This document shows positions 28,615-38,071 of a DNA stretch of 59,595 nucleotides, piece after piece. The notes beneath the pieces were generated by a model. The model had not been told where the DNA came from and made no database searches. It saw only the letters and a list, made by a program, of their open reading frames with translations. Every line of letters begins with the position of its first letter. Position 1 is the stretch's first letter. Source of the DNA: Bacteroides stercorirosoris (GTDB taxonomy: Bacteria > Bacteroidota > Bacteroidia > Bacteroidales > Bacteroidaceae); contig NZ_FQZN01000034.1 in the NCBI RefSeq assembly GCF_900142015.1, forward strand, positions 1 to 59,595, written 5' to 3'. A program made the translations under genes and the position numbers.

Positions 28615-29295
28615 TTAAATATCTTTGATTTTCAATATATTATAAGATATATCCTCATCGTACACATCACTGCCGTCAATACGCTTGATAGCCGCTACAA
28701 CACGGATAGTGACCGGAAGAATCAATACTTCATACAAGGATTTCAATACAATCTGAATACACATCATTATCAGCAGTTCACGCCACGCAATGATGCCGCC
28801 GAAAGCCACGGGAAAGAAAATCAGAGAGTCCGCCGTCTCCCCCACTATCGTCGACCAAATGGCACGGGCTGAAAAATGCCGTCCGCCACTTGCCACCTTC
28901 ATACGGCTCATGACGTAGGCGTTAAGAAATGAGCCGACCAAAAATGCGGTTAGACTTGCCACGACAATACGCGGCGCCATGCCAAAGACAAAATTAAAAT
29001 GGGCTTCCCCCTCCCAAAAGGGTGCAGCAGGCAATGCTACTGCTATCAGTCCCAACATGACCACAAAGAAATTCATGGCAAAACCACTCCAGATGATAAG
29101 GCGCGCTTTACGGAAGCCCCACACTTCGGCAATGCAGTCATTAATGATATACGAAATAGGGAAAACCAGCAATCCTGCGGTAACGGTAATACCGAAAACC
29201 TGGATAACTTTCGTTTCAAGAAGATTGGCTGCAATCAGGCAAACATTAAACAGAATGCCCAGCAGCATAAAGGGTACAGATACTTTTTGCTTCAT
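28615..29295 (-). CDS. yhhQ: YhhQ-family queuosine precursor transporter
   Basis: A 226-residue integral membrane protein with about six helices of the vitamin-uptake-transporter-like YhhQ family, which imports preQ0/preQ1. Family segments include 'GLLVFPISYIINDCIAEVWGFRKARLIIW' and 'ARAIWSTIVGETADSLIFFPVAF'. It is the first gene of the queuosine operon and lies right behind a likely preQ1-I riboswitch, which fits both salvage and synthesis being controlled by preQ1. An AGGAG ribosome-binding site is part of the proposed riboswitch. Confidence 0.95.
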   Translation of the reverse strand: MKQKVSVPFMLLGILFNVCLIAANLLETKVIQVFGITVTAGLLVFPISYIINDCIAEVWGFRKARLIIWSGFAMNFFVVMLGLIAVALPAAPFWEGEAHFNFVFGMAPRIVVASLTAFLVGSFLNAYVMSRMKVASGGRHFSARAIWSTIVGETADSLIFFPVAFGGIIAWRELLIMMCIQIVLKSLYEVLILPVTIRVVAAIKRIDGSDVYDEDISYNILKIKDI

Positions 29296-29297
29296 AA

Positions 29298-29335
29298 CTC
29301 CTGTTTTTTACGTGGTGTTCTAGAATACACGACCG
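29298..29335 (-). promoter_or_regulatory. Probable preQ1-I riboswitch upstream of yhhQ-queC-queF
   Basis: On the minus strand the leader reads CGTG-TATTCTAGAACAC-CACG-TAAAAAACAGGAG, then the yhhQ ATG. A short P1 stem (CGUG/CACG), a UUCUAG...ACACC loop and an A-rich tail (UAAAAAACA) running into the Shine-Dalgarno follow the same order as the known Bacillus preQ1-I aptamer. In such aptamers the tail forms an H-type pseudoknot and hides the ribosome-binding site when preQ1 is bound. The gene context (transporter, QueC, QueF) supports this strongly. It was recognised by eye and not tested against a covariance model. Confidence 0.65.
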
Positions 29336-29370
29336 CTATTCACGGCATCATACATCAATAAATTCGATTG

Positions 29371-29378
29371 CAAAAATA
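29371..29378 (-). promoter_or_regulatory. -7 box of the queuosine operon
   Basis: TATTTTTG on the minus strand fits TAnnTTTG and predicts a leader of about 65-70 nt that contains the whole proposed riboswitch. Confidence 0.5.
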
Positions 29379-29937
29379 CGATATGTTTTTAATATGGGCA
29401 ACATTATGTATCTGGAAAGGCAAACTTTTATATCACTGACAGGCAAAGGAGTAAGCACCAGACATAACCGGCCCTTAGCAAAACCGTACCATCTCCGTTG
29501 TCTATAGCACGGATAAACTACAGCGAGAGGAACGTTTGGGGACGGTGTTAATGCCATTCAATATCCGCATTAAATCTAAACAAAAACTAAATTACCCCTA
29601 AATTTACACATAAATACATATTATACTTTTTAACTAAAAGTAGCGATGGTAAATGCTTGTATGCTATAAACTCTTCTACTTTCCAAGGGCCAAAATACTT
29701 AATAAACCTTAAACAAAAACCATACAACAATAATATAATCAAACATACAAAAGCACAATATGCAATATAACATCACAATACACAACGATATATATAAATA
29801 AAGAAAATCTTAAATACAAACACATAGAAATAAACAAAATCAATATTTTATTCACGCAAATTTATTAATGTAAGAAAATGACATATAACAGTTATTAATA
29901 CATCACTCTATTTTTTTTAATTAAGAAAACAATAATT

Positions 29938-29945
29938 TATATTTG
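29938..29945 (+). promoter_or_regulatory. Candidate -7 box of the GH18 PUL
   Basis: TATATTTG matches TAnnTTTG, with a run of eight T about 20 bp upstream in place of a clear -33 box. It would give a leader of about 185 nt before the susC start at 30138. Confidence 0.45.
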
Positions 29946-30040
29946 AAGTAGCAATATCAGAACAATATATAAAACAACACCTGATTTAAAATGCTACAAC
30001 ACCTTGATTTATAATATTAATCTTAGAAAAACAATTGCTT

Positions 30041-30103
30041 ATGAAAAAGAAATTGAAGATCCCAGACATTTTATTGTTCATCTCGTTATCTATTTTATTT
30101 TAA
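30041..30103 (+). CDS. Possible 20-residue leader peptide upstream of susC
   Basis: ATGAAAAAGAAATTG opens a frame of 20 codons encoding a basic start and a hydrophobic tail (KIPDILLFISLSILF), ending in TAA 34 bp before the susC ATG. It resembles an unfinished signal peptide. It may be a translated leader that affects susC expression, or chance. Confidence 0.3.
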   Translation: MKKKLKIPDILLFISLSILF

Positions 30104-30137
30104 ATTCCAAATTTGGTTTAAACAAAATCATCAAATC

Positions 30138-33100
30138 ATGAATGAAAATCACACACGAGGAATGCTGCATTGCAAACTCCTCACAGCCCTAGCCATTGCG
30201 ACTCTATTAACAGGAAGCAACATCGCTCTGGCTACTGAAACAAATTCAGAAAACATTAATGTAATTACAGAACAGCTACAATCGCAAGCCATCAGCGGTA
30301 AAGTAGTAGATCAAACGGGCGAACCCGTTATCGGAGCAAGTGTTTTGGAAAAAGGGACAAACAATGGCATTGTTACCAATATAGATGGTAAATTCTCACT
30401 TACCGTAAACAAAGGAGCCGTTTTGGTTATTTCTTTCATCGGATATAAGACACAGGAAACAAAGGCGGCTCCCAATATGGAAATCACTTTGATAGAAGAT
30501 GCGGAATTATTGGAAGAAGTAGTAGTAGTAGGCTATGGAATCCAGAAGAAAAAATTAGTAACCGGTGCTACCGTCCAAGTAAAAGGCGATGATATTGCCA
30601 AACTGAATACGGTAGACGTAATTGGTGCATTGCAAAGTCAATCTCCAGGAGTAAACATTACTCAAAATAATGGTTTTTTAGGACAAGGTTTTAAAGTAGT
30701 TATTCGTGGCATGGGTACTACCGGAAATTCTTCTCCTCTCTACGTAGTGGATGGAGTGACAAACGGTAGTATTGACGGATTAAATCCCAATGACATCGAA
30801 TCAATAGATGTGTTAAAAGACGCTGCATCTGCTGCCATTTATGGTGCACGAGCCGCCAACGGTGTTATTCTCATCACTACCAAACGAGGCAAAGAAGGGG
30901 TATCACAAATAACTTACGATGCCTATGTAGGTATACAAAACTTATATAAAATTCCTACCCTCCTATCCGCACAAGAATACATGCTTATGCAAGACGAAAG
31001 CAAAGTAATGGACGGTCAGTCACCTTGGGATTGGGCTTCTTATATACCCGCCAAAGATTTGCAAACTATCCAAGACGGTACTTGGCAAGGAACTAACTGG
31101 CTAAAGGAAATTCAAAACACAGATGCTCTGGTACAAAATCATGCCATAAACTTCACAGGTGGCACAGAGCGCTCCACATTTGCAATTGGTGGTGCCTACA
31201 CCTACCAAGAAGCCACAATGGGAACTCCGAATGCAGTCCCCAATATGAACCGATATAACTTCCGCATCAATTCAGAGCATGTGGTTATAAAGAAAGGGAA
31301 ATTGGATTTTCTGAAAATCAGCGAAACCCTAAATTACAAATACTCCCAGACCAAAGGTTCATTCGCAACAGGCGGTATATACTGGAACGGTGTGCACAAT
31401 ATGCTGATTATGAGTCCACTCATGCACATCTATAATTCCGATGGCAATTATTATCAATACGCTGACCAGCTTGCAGACGGTTATAAATGGGATACTTCAA
31501 ACGGTGCCAATAAAAATCCCGTGGCTTATATGGACTATATGACCAATCAAAATATAAGCAAAGGACATTACTTACAAAGCAGCTTTGCAGCCGAACTACA
31601 GCCAATCAAAAATCTGCGCATAAAAAGCCAGTTTGGATACATTATGGGAGCTTCCAGCTATCGTGCCTATATCCCCAGATACGATTTGTTGAGTGCCACA
31701 CTGCAAAATGAAGAAGACAAAGTAACACAGTCTTTTTCTCTTTATAATCGCTGGTCATTAGACAATACGGCCAACTATGCTTTCAGCATTTCCGACCATC
31801 ACCTTGATGTGTTAATAGGACAAAGTATGGAAAAATGGGGGATGGGTGAAAGTATGAGCGGTTCAGCCATTGCTTCTAATTTTTACGATTTTGAACATGC
31901 CTACCTCTCTAATGTCCCTCTAAAAAGCAACAGCGTATCTTCGTTGACCGGTTCTCCCAGTGGACAAGGTTCCATTGCTTCATTCTTTGGTCGTATCAAC
32001 TATAACTACAAAGAAAAATACATGGCATCTGTCATTATGCGTGCTGACGGGTCGTCTACGTTTGCCCGTGGGCATCGTTGGGGATATTTCCCATCAATAT
32101 CAGCCGGATGGGTACTTACCAATGAAAGTTTCATGCCTAAATGGAATTGGTTGGACTTCCTGAAATTCCGTGTATCATGGGGACAGAATGGTAACTGCAA
32201 TGTATCCACTTTCCAATATCTTTCACTCATCACTTCCAATAACAATTATGGAGGATATAGCTTTGGCGACTCTATGGATCTTATCAGTACAGGTTCTTAC
32301 GCATACCGTCTGACCAACCCAGATTTGACCTGGGAAACACAGGAACAGCTGAACATCGGTATAGATGCCCGTTTCTTCAACAGCCGTCTCGCTGTGGAAT
32401 TCGACTGGTACAACAAAATGACAAAAGACTGGTTGGTTACAGCTCCCGTACTCATGTCCTTGGGTGCAGACGCCGTATTCGTCAATGGCGGTAATGTCAG
32501 GAACAGGGGTTTTGAAGTCGCCTTACACTGGAATGACCATGTTGGTAAGGACTTTCAATACGGTGTCAACCTGACGTTAGCGCAGAATAAAAACGAAGTA
32601 ACTAAAATTGCTAATGCAGACGGCATCATACACGGAAGCAAAAGCATACCTTGGGAAGGTGCCACAGAATTATTCCGTGCTGAAGTAGGCTATCCTATCG
32701 GTTATTTCTACGGTTATAAAAGTGCCGGAATTTTCCAGAATCAAGAGCAAATAGACAATTATAAAGGCGCCAAGCTAAATGGAAATAAAACGCAGCCGGG
32801 CGATGTGATCTGGGTGGACACAAACGGTGACGGCAGCATCTCCGAGGATGACCGTACCCAAATAGGTGACCCCAATCCTGACTTGACAATGGGATTATCT
32901 TTCAATGCCAGTTGGAAAGGTATCGACTTGGCCGTCACTACATACGGAGCTTTCGGACAACAAATTTTCAAATGTTATCGTGACTTCGTAGCCTCTCCGC
33001 TGAACAATTATACAACGGATATATATAACCGCTGGCATGGCGAAGGCACTTCCAATAAGATGCCTCGCCTGAGCAGCTCTGTCAGCAGCAACTGGAATAG

Positions 33101-33380
33101 GATATCTGATATCTACATAGAAGATGGAGATTATCTGAAAATTAAGAACATTACTGTCGGATATGATTTCAAAAAAACTTTCAAAAAACTGCCGGTTCAG
33201 CAACTTCGCCTATACTTCACAGCACAAAATCTTTTCACCTTCACGGGGTATTCCGGCATGGATCCTGAAATCGGGTTCGGTAGTGAAAACGATAGTGACA
33301 AGGGATGGGCTTCCGGCATCGATTTAGGATATTATCCGAGTGCCCGTACTTTTATGGTAGGTGTTAACGTTAAATTCTAA
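30138..33380 (+). CDS. SusC/RagA-family TonB-dependent transporter (PUL 2)
   Basis: A 1080-residue outer-membrane oligosaccharide importer. The order is signal peptide (to about residue 33), a carboxypeptidase-D-regulatory-like domain ('AISGKVVDQTGEPVIGASV', about 53-140), the TonB-box-like ELLEEVVVVGYG, plug ('VDVIGALQSQSPGVNITQNNG', 'DGVTNGSIDGLNPNDIESIDVLKDAA') and a barrel ending in FMVGVNVKF. No STN domain is present. It is followed at 15 bp by its susD partner. The neighbouring GH18 gene suggests import of GlcNAc-containing oligosaccharides. Confidence 0.97.
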   Translation: MNENHTRGMLHCKLLTALAIATLLTGSNIALATETNSENINVITEQLQSQAISGKVVDQTGEPVIGASVLEKGTNNGIVTNIDGKFSLTVNKGAVLVISFIGYKTQETKAAPNMEITLIEDAELLEEVVVVGYGIQKKKLVTGATVQVKGDDIAKLNTVDVIGALQSQSPGVNITQNNGFLGQGFKVVIRGMGTTGNSSPLYVVDGVTNGSIDGLNPNDIESIDVLKDAASAAIYGARAANGVILITTKRGKEGVSQITYDAYVGIQNLYKIPTLLSAQEYMLMQDESKVMDGQSPWDWASYIPAKDLQTIQDGTWQGTNWLKEIQNTDALVQNHAINFTGGTERSTFAIGGAYTYQEATMGTPNAVPNMNRYNFRINSEHVVIKKGKLDFLKISETLNYKYSQTKGSFATGGIYWNGVHNMLIMSPLMHIYNSDGNYYQYADQLADGYKWDTSNGANKNPVAYMDYMTNQNISKGHYLQSSFAAELQPIKNLRIKSQFGYIMGASSYRAYIPRYDLLSATLQNEEDKVTQSFSLYNRWSLDNTANYAFSISDHHLDVLIGQSMEKWGMGESMSGSAIASNFYDFEHAYLSNVPLKSNSVSSLTGSPSGQGSIASFFGRINYNYKEKYMASVIMRADGSSTFARGHRWGYFPSISAGWVLTNESFMPKWNWLDFLKFRVSWGQNGNCNVSTFQYLSLITSNNNYGGYSFGDSMDLISTGSYAYRLTNPDLTWETQEQLNIGIDARFFNSRLAVEFDWYNKMTKDWLVTAPVLMSLGADAVFVNGGNVRNRGFEVALHWNDHVGKDFQYGVNLTLAQNKNEVTKIANADGIIHGSKSIPWEGATELFRAEVGYPIGYFYGYKSAGIFQNQEQIDNYKGAKLNGNKTQPGDVIWVDTNGDGSISEDDRTQIGDPNPDLTMGLSFNASWKGIDLAVTTYGAFGQQIFKCYRDFVASPLNNYTTDIYNRWHGEGTSNKMPRLSSSVSSNWNRISDIYIEDGDYLKIKNITVGYDFKKTFKKLPVQQLRLYFTAQNLFTFTGYSGMDPEIGFGSENDSDKGWASGIDLGYYPSARTFMVGVNVKF

Positions 33381-33395
33381 TTAAAGAGAAACATC

Positions 33396-35195
33396 ATGAA
33401 AAAAATATTATTAATACTATCAACAGCAGCGATTTTATTTTCGGGATGTGAAAACTTCCTTGATACCGATCTGCTTACCCAAAAGACAACTGCCAATTTT
33501 CCTGCAACGGAAAAGGATGCACAAGAGATGGTGACAGCCATATATGCGAATCTCTTATTTGAAGACCCCGAACTGTCTTCCGAATTCTACACCGCCCAGT
33601 TAGCCAGCGATGACTGCTTAGGTGGTAATCTTTCCGCCTCCAACAACTGTGCCACCAATTTTCTAATGTATACCAATATCAATGGCCTGTCCAGTCTTTG
33701 GAGCCGTTGCTACAGACTTATCAACCGTGCCAACAATGCCATCAACACAATGGATAATGTGAAAACCTGGTCAAGTCAAAGCGAACATAATCGCCTGCTT
33801 GGCGAATCACACTTCCTACGTGCCATGGCCTACTATGAGTTGGTCAAGATTTTTGGTGGGGTACCTCTGCGCACCACTATTGACAATACGAACATTCCCC
33901 GTGCTTCGATTGAGGAAGTATACGAATTGATAGCTTCCGACTTGAAGAAAGCCATCGAACTTATGCCCGATAAAATCTATACACAAGGGTCAAAAATGGA
34001 AGGACATGCCACCAAGTATGCAGCTGAAGCAATTATGGCACGTGTTTTTCTGTTCTATACCGGACGTTATGCAAAAGAAGAACTGCCCGGAGGAGTCACT
34101 AAATCACAGGTTATTCAATGGATTGATGACTGTGTGGATAATTCAGGACATAGACTGGTTTCCGACCAGCGTAATCTTTGGGCGTATACCAACAAAACAA
34201 CAGAAGACAATGACAAAGGATACCGATATCGATATGTCATCAATCATAATTTGGAATGGGAAGGTAATTCATCCGATGAAACCCTTTTCGCCAATAAACA
34301 TAATTTAAAATCGGACTGGACATATACCTGGTATTCCAATACCGTAGCCCAATTCTTCTCGCCTTCAGGCGATAATTACTCCAACCAAGCAAGTTATCCT
34401 TTCGGCCAAGGTTGGGGAGCAGGTCCCGTTTCTCCGGCAATGGTAGATGAATGGAAATCGTGGGCAAACCAACAGACATACATTGACGGATATACTGAGG
34501 ATCCCCGTCTGACCGGTTCAATTTGGTCGTACAAGGCCATAGATCCCAACGATGAAAACAATGTATTGATGGACTGTACAATGGATGAAGGCGAACCGGA
34601 ATATACCGTATCCACCCGCTATTATGAGCAAACCGGATATTTCCAGAAAAAATATATTAATATCAATGCCATCAGTAATGAACCAGACAACAATACAATT
34701 GCTCCTTTCGGTAAATTTATGTATCCAGGCATCACCTCGCAGACATCCCAATCATTGCTTCAGATAGCCGACCTTATCCATATCCGATTTGCAGATGTAC
34801 TACTGATGCAATCCGAATTAAAAGAAGATGCAACGGGACTGAACCGAGTACGCGCCCGCTCTCACCTGGCTCCGGTTTCTTATTCATTGGATGCTATCAA
34901 ACAAGAACGCCGTTGGGAACTTGCATTCGAATCCATCCGTTGGTGGGATCTACTCCGTTGGTCAGGACCAAGTCTGGAAGAGGCAGGTAACCTCCTGAAC
35001 AAACAGACCGGATTTAATCTCATTAATGCCGCAACAGTTGTTCCTATGGTAAAATACGATTATAAGGCACGCTTGCAGAAAACCCAAGGTTATTGGCCCA
35101 TCCCTCAAACAGAGATTGACTTATCAAACGGAATTATCGAACAGAATCCGGGATGGGATTCATCTGCACTGTTCACTGACTGGAATAAGATGTAA
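33396..35195 (+). CDS. SusD/RagB-family surface glycan-binding lipoprotein (PUL 2)
   Basis: A 599-residue SusD-like lipoprotein (lipobox FSGC, Cys18). Family segments are 'LLGESHFLRAMAYYELVKIFGGVPL' (TPR region), 'QIADLIHIRFADVLLMQSEL', 'LNRVRARSHLAPV' and 'QERRWELAFESIRWWDLLRW', with the closing 'GYWPIPQTEIDLSNGIIEQNPGW'. It binds glycan at the cell surface and forms the lid of the upstream SusC channel. Confidence 0.97.
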   Translation: MKKILLILSTAAILFSGCENFLDTDLLTQKTTANFPATEKDAQEMVTAIYANLLFEDPELSSEFYTAQLASDDCLGGNLSASNNCATNFLMYTNINGLSSLWSRCYRLINRANNAINTMDNVKTWSSQSEHNRLLGESHFLRAMAYYELVKIFGGVPLRTTIDNTNIPRASIEEVYELIASDLKKAIELMPDKIYTQGSKMEGHATKYAAEAIMARVFLFYTGRYAKEELPGGVTKSQVIQWIDDCVDNSGHRLVSDQRNLWAYTNKTTEDNDKGYRYRYVINHNLEWEGNSSDETLFANKHNLKSDWTYTWYSNTVAQFFSPSGDNYSNQASYPFGQGWGAGPVSPAMVDEWKSWANQQTYIDGYTEDPRLTGSIWSYKAIDPNDENNVLMDCTMDEGEPEYTVSTRYYEQTGYFQKKYININAISNEPDNNTIAPFGKFMYPGITSQTSQSLLQIADLIHIRFADVLLMQSELKEDATGLNRVRARSHLAPVSYSLDAIKQERRWELAFESIRWWDLLRWSGPSLEEAGNLLNKQTGFNLINAATVVPMVKYDYKARLQKTQGYWPIPQTEIDLSNGIIEQNPGWDSSALFTDWNKM

Positions 35196-35225
35196 TTCGT
35201 CTAATCTTTTAATAATACAGAGAAT

Positions 35226-36149
35226 ATGAAAGCGATAAAAATATTTATGACTTTACTGACAGGTGCAATCATTGCTACAGCCTGTGACCCCATAGAAGAT
35301 GAGGACTTGCGCGACAAGTACTTTACCAATCCCGGTACTCCGATAACCAAAGCGGAATTACAGGCAGCGATCTCCGTTACTCAACCCATTCCCAATACAG
35401 ACGGAGCCATAGAAGGCGACCAATATGTTCATATAAAGAATTCACGTCCGGACATCGGAGGCGTCTGGCATATTAAGCCACAAGGCAAGGCCGAACTGAC
35501 AGTAGTAACAGACAATGACACAATTGTTTTAACAGAGAATCTGGATTATCAGATTTACTATGTAGGTATATCTGCTAACCAAATTATAATAACAGATCCA
35601 GTCAGCATCACAGTTACAAATGTGTTCGATGAGTGGTCTAATTTCTTGACTGGAGCCGAAGACAAAGCTGACAAAAGTGCCCAAAAGACATGGAAGTTCC
35701 GTGAATCATACAAAAACATTGTGGCCGGATTTGGAGCACACGGTGCCTGGAGATACTATAATCCGATAGAGACCTGCTCTGCCTTATATTGGTGGGGACA
35801 AGTCAGTCCGGCACAAGTTGGAGATCAAAAAATGGTATTTGATTTTAATGGAAATAAAATGACTACCTATGATACGTCAGGCAATAAAGCAGCAGAAGGT
35901 TTCTTCTCTTTCAATCATGATGCAGTTGAAGAAGGAGTCTTAGGCGAATTTACGACTACTATCCCAACCATCGGAGCATCTTTCGACTATAACGGACAAA
36001 AAACAGACAGTCAAAATCCCAATAAGTTCTGGTTACTTACACTAAACCCCGAATACCTGACCATCTATCATCCAGGCAAGTATACAGGTGGAGTGGACTG
36101 GGAAAATGAAGGATGGTATGCATTCTTTGAGTCTGAAAACCTCAAATAA
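35226..36149 (+). CDS. PUL-associated surface lipoprotein, probable glycan-binding protein (SGBP type)
   Basis: A 307-residue lipoprotein (lipobox ATAC, Cys20) with acidic residues right after the cysteine (CDPIEDED), the pattern of surface-exported lipoproteins. The body is beta-rich: an N-terminal Ig-like or DUF-type region (about 45-140) and a C-terminal sandwich ('CSALYWWGQVSPAQVGDQKMVFDFNGNKMTTYD', 'EGWYAFFESENLK') with many surface aromatics. No catalytic motif is seen. Position directly after susCD and before GH18 is that of the SGBP-B-type binding proteins of many PULs. I cannot name its Pfam family with certainty. Confidence 0.85.
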   Translation: MKAIKIFMTLLTGAIIATACDPIEDEDLRDKYFTNPGTPITKAELQAAISVTQPIPNTDGAIEGDQYVHIKNSRPDIGGVWHIKPQGKAELTVVTDNDTIVLTENLDYQIYYVGISANQIIITDPVSITVTNVFDEWSNFLTGAEDKADKSAQKTWKFRESYKNIVAGFGAHGAWRYYNPIETCSALYWWGQVSPAQVGDQKMVFDFNGNKMTTYDTSGNKAAEGFFSFNHDAVEEGVLGEFTTTIPTIGASFDYNGQKTDSQNPNKFWLLTLNPEYLTIYHPGKYTGGVDWENEGWYAFFESENLK

Positions 36150-36173
36150 CAACTTGTAAAATTCTTATTAATC

Positions 36174-37301
36174 ATGAAAAAAATACTTATAACATCTATC
36201 GCTATTCTTTTTAGTCTGAGTGCTTGCCATGATGATGATTATATCACTGGTCTGCGTAGTCCCGGTAACGAAGATGACAGTTCTGAAATGGCTGAAAGAG
36301 TGGAGGGACGTGTTGCCATTAGTTATGTAACCTACTATGGTACTACTATCCCCAATCCGACCTATCTGACACATATCAACTATGCTTTTGCCGAATTGTA
36401 TTTTAAAGACGGAAAGTATGAAAAGTTTGATCTTCAAGGTAACAGAGCACGTTTCGACCAAATAAAGAAGTTAAAGGAAAAATACAATCACCTGAAGATT
36501 ACCCTCTCTTTTACTAATACAGTCTCCAATCCCGACAATACGATACACGGAGGATTCTCTGCCCTGTGCAAAAGTCCGGAGATGCGGAAAAAATTTGCAG
36601 AAGACTGCAAAGCATTTGTAAAAGAGGAAGGTATCGACGGAATTGATATCGATTGGGAATTTCCCGGTATGACTTTCGGAAGTAATGCTTTTGACGCAGA
36701 AGTCGATGTAGACAACTTTACTTTATTAATGAAAGACCTGCGGGAAACGCTGAATAAATCAACGGAGCTAACCTATGCCGGTTACTGTATGAACGTACGT
36801 GAAGGGGCAGAAGGAGGCCGTAAGTATATTGATGCGGCGGCCGTAGCCCCTTATGTCGATTTCATCAATATCATGACATATGACATGGCTGATGCACCCG
36901 GACATCAGTCGGCCATTTCAAGACCTGACTTGTACTGGGATTGCCAACGTTCCATAAATGATTATGCAAAGGCCGGTGTCCCCTATAACAAATTGGTATT
37001 AGGTATCCCGTTCTACGGAAGAAACAACTTCGCTTCCGGTGGTGCTATCAATTATAGGGACATTCTTAAGTTAAATAAAGATGAAGGGTACATCATCGAC
37101 AACTGGGATGACACCGGAAAAGTGCCCTATGTAAGCAAGAATGGTCAATTCTATTGTGGATATGACAACCCTCAAAGCATTGCCATCAAAGGCGAATGGA
37201 TTTTGGGACTGGGTATGAAAGGTATGATGTGCTGGGATTATGAAGGTGACGATGATAACGGCACACTTCGCAGGGCTGTATGGAATGCTGTCATGCAATA
37301 A
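36174..37301 (+). CDS. GH18 glycoside hydrolase (chitinase / endo-beta-N-acetylglucosaminidase type)
   Basis: A 375-residue surface lipoprotein (lipobox LSAC, Cys18, followed by HDDDY). The GH18 TIM barrel starts at 'GRVAISYVTYYG' (strand 1). The catalytic DxxDxDxE motif is complete: Asp155-Gly-Ile-Asp158-Ile-Asp160-Trp-Glu162, where Glu162 is the acid in substrate-assisted catalysis. Further family marks are 'YVDFINIMTYDMAD', 'LVLGIPFYGRN' and 'GMMCWDYEGD'. It cleaves next to GlcNAc in chitin-like chains or N-glycan cores. As the only enzyme in the locus, it sets the likely substrate of PUL 2. The gene is 24 bp after the binding-protein gene. Confidence 0.96.
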   Translation: MKKILITSIAILFSLSACHDDDYITGLRSPGNEDDSSEMAERVEGRVAISYVTYYGTTIPNPTYLTHINYAFAELYFKDGKYEKFDLQGNRARFDQIKKLKEKYNHLKITLSFTNTVSNPDNTIHGGFSALCKSPEMRKKFAEDCKAFVKEEGIDGIDIDWEFPGMTFGSNAFDAEVDVDNFTLLMKDLRETLNKSTELTYAGYCMNVREGAEGGRKYIDAAAVAPYVDFINIMTYDMADAPGHQSAISRPDLYWDCQRSINDYAKAGVPYNKLVLGIPFYGRNNFASGGAINYRDILKLNKDEGYIIDNWDDTGKVPYVSKNGQFYCGYDNPQSIAIKGEWILGLGMKGMMCWDYEGDDDNGTLRRAVWNAVMQ

Positions 37302-37324
37302 TATCCAAACTTAACACAAATATC

Positions 37325-37409
37325 GGAGGTTGTTCCACTGACCGAATGATTTTGCGATCTTCATTCATAAGTAAAAATAAATACAACAAAGGAGCAACCT
37401 CCTTCTTTT
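37325..37409 (+). terminator. Long-loop terminator after the GH18 PUL
   Basis: A 12-bp stem, GGAGGTTGTTCC (37325-37336) with GGAGCAACCTCC (37391-37402), one G-T pair, followed by TTCTTTTG. The 54-nt loop is longer than usual for an intrinsic terminator. It separates PUL 2 from the next operon. Confidence 0.6.
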
Positions 37410-37438
37410 GTTAAAGATTACAAAGAAAACAAGCCGAT

Positions 37439-38071
37439 ATGAATAAATCTTTCTTATATCTTACTATACTGCTATTTATAATCAACGGCTGCCATACGGC
37501 AGAAAAAAGAACAATGAATATCGAAGGAATAATTTCTTCGGCACACGACGGACAAATCATGTATCTGGTGCCACGTCCCCACCCTACTCCGGAGACAGTA
37601 GATTCCACCTACATCACAAATGGCACTTTTTTCTTTTCCATCCCGGCAGACTCTGGCATTTACGACCTCACTATCAGCCGACAAGCCGATGCTTACGTGC
37701 AACGTCTTCTTATCATAGCCGAAGAAGGTACACTACACGCCAATATGGGAACAAACAGTTCCAGTAGCGGTACTCCACTCAACAATCAATTGCAACATTG
37801 GAAAGAGCAAATGGAAACTACCGCAAAAGAGACCACCCTGCTATCACTAAAAATAAACAAGAATAAAGAAAACGATATCGTTACAACAACTTTAAAAGAG
37901 CAATGGGATAGTATCTGCCAAAATTTCAACGACTCAACTTTTTACCTCATCAAGCAGAACATGAATCCGCTGGGAGGCTACTTGTTCATAACACTCGAAA
38001 ATATATTCAACGAACAACAAATCAATGAACTAAAGAAACTTGGAATAGACAAATGGAAACCTGCACCCTGA
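37439..38071 (+). CDS. DUF4369-like lipoprotein, first gene of an uncharacterised trio
   Basis: A 210-residue lipoprotein (lipobox INGC, Cys18). Residues about 26-110 have the short beta-sandwich pattern of DUF4369, usually found at the N-terminus of Bacteroidetes thiol-disulfide proteins ('MNIEGIISSAHDGQIMYLVPRP...VDSTYITNGTFFFSIPADSGIYDLTI'). The thioredoxin domain that normally follows is missing; instead there is a helical C-terminus (about 120-210). The gene overlaps the next one by 19 bp, so the two are translationally coupled. Confidence 0.8.
   Translation: MNKSFLYLTILLFIINGCHTAEKRTMNIEGIISSAHDGQIMYLVPRPHPTPETVDSTYITNGTFFFSIPADSGIYDLTISRQADAYVQRLLIIAEEGTLHANMGTNSSSSGTPLNNQLQHWKEQMETTAKETTLLSLKINKNKENDIVTTTLKEQWDSICQNFNDSTFYLIKQNMNPLGGYLFITLENIFNEQQINELKKLGIDKWKPAP

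Larger units (their letters stand above)
29379..30137 (+). other. Long AT-rich intergenic region and leader of PUL 2
   Basis: About 760 bp without a convincing gene, becoming very AT-rich from about 29570 onward. I see a weak hairpin TACTTTT/AAAAGTA at 29624-29642, a -7 box at 29938-29945, and a 20-codon mini-ORF at 30041-30103. The stretch 29400-29560 is less AT-rich and may be a gene remnant, but no family is recognisable. Confidence 0.6.

Noticed and set aside
29348..29557. A 69-codon minus-strand gene upstream of yhhQ
   Set aside because: It overlaps the likely yhhQ promoter box, and has no family resemblance or ribosome-binding site.
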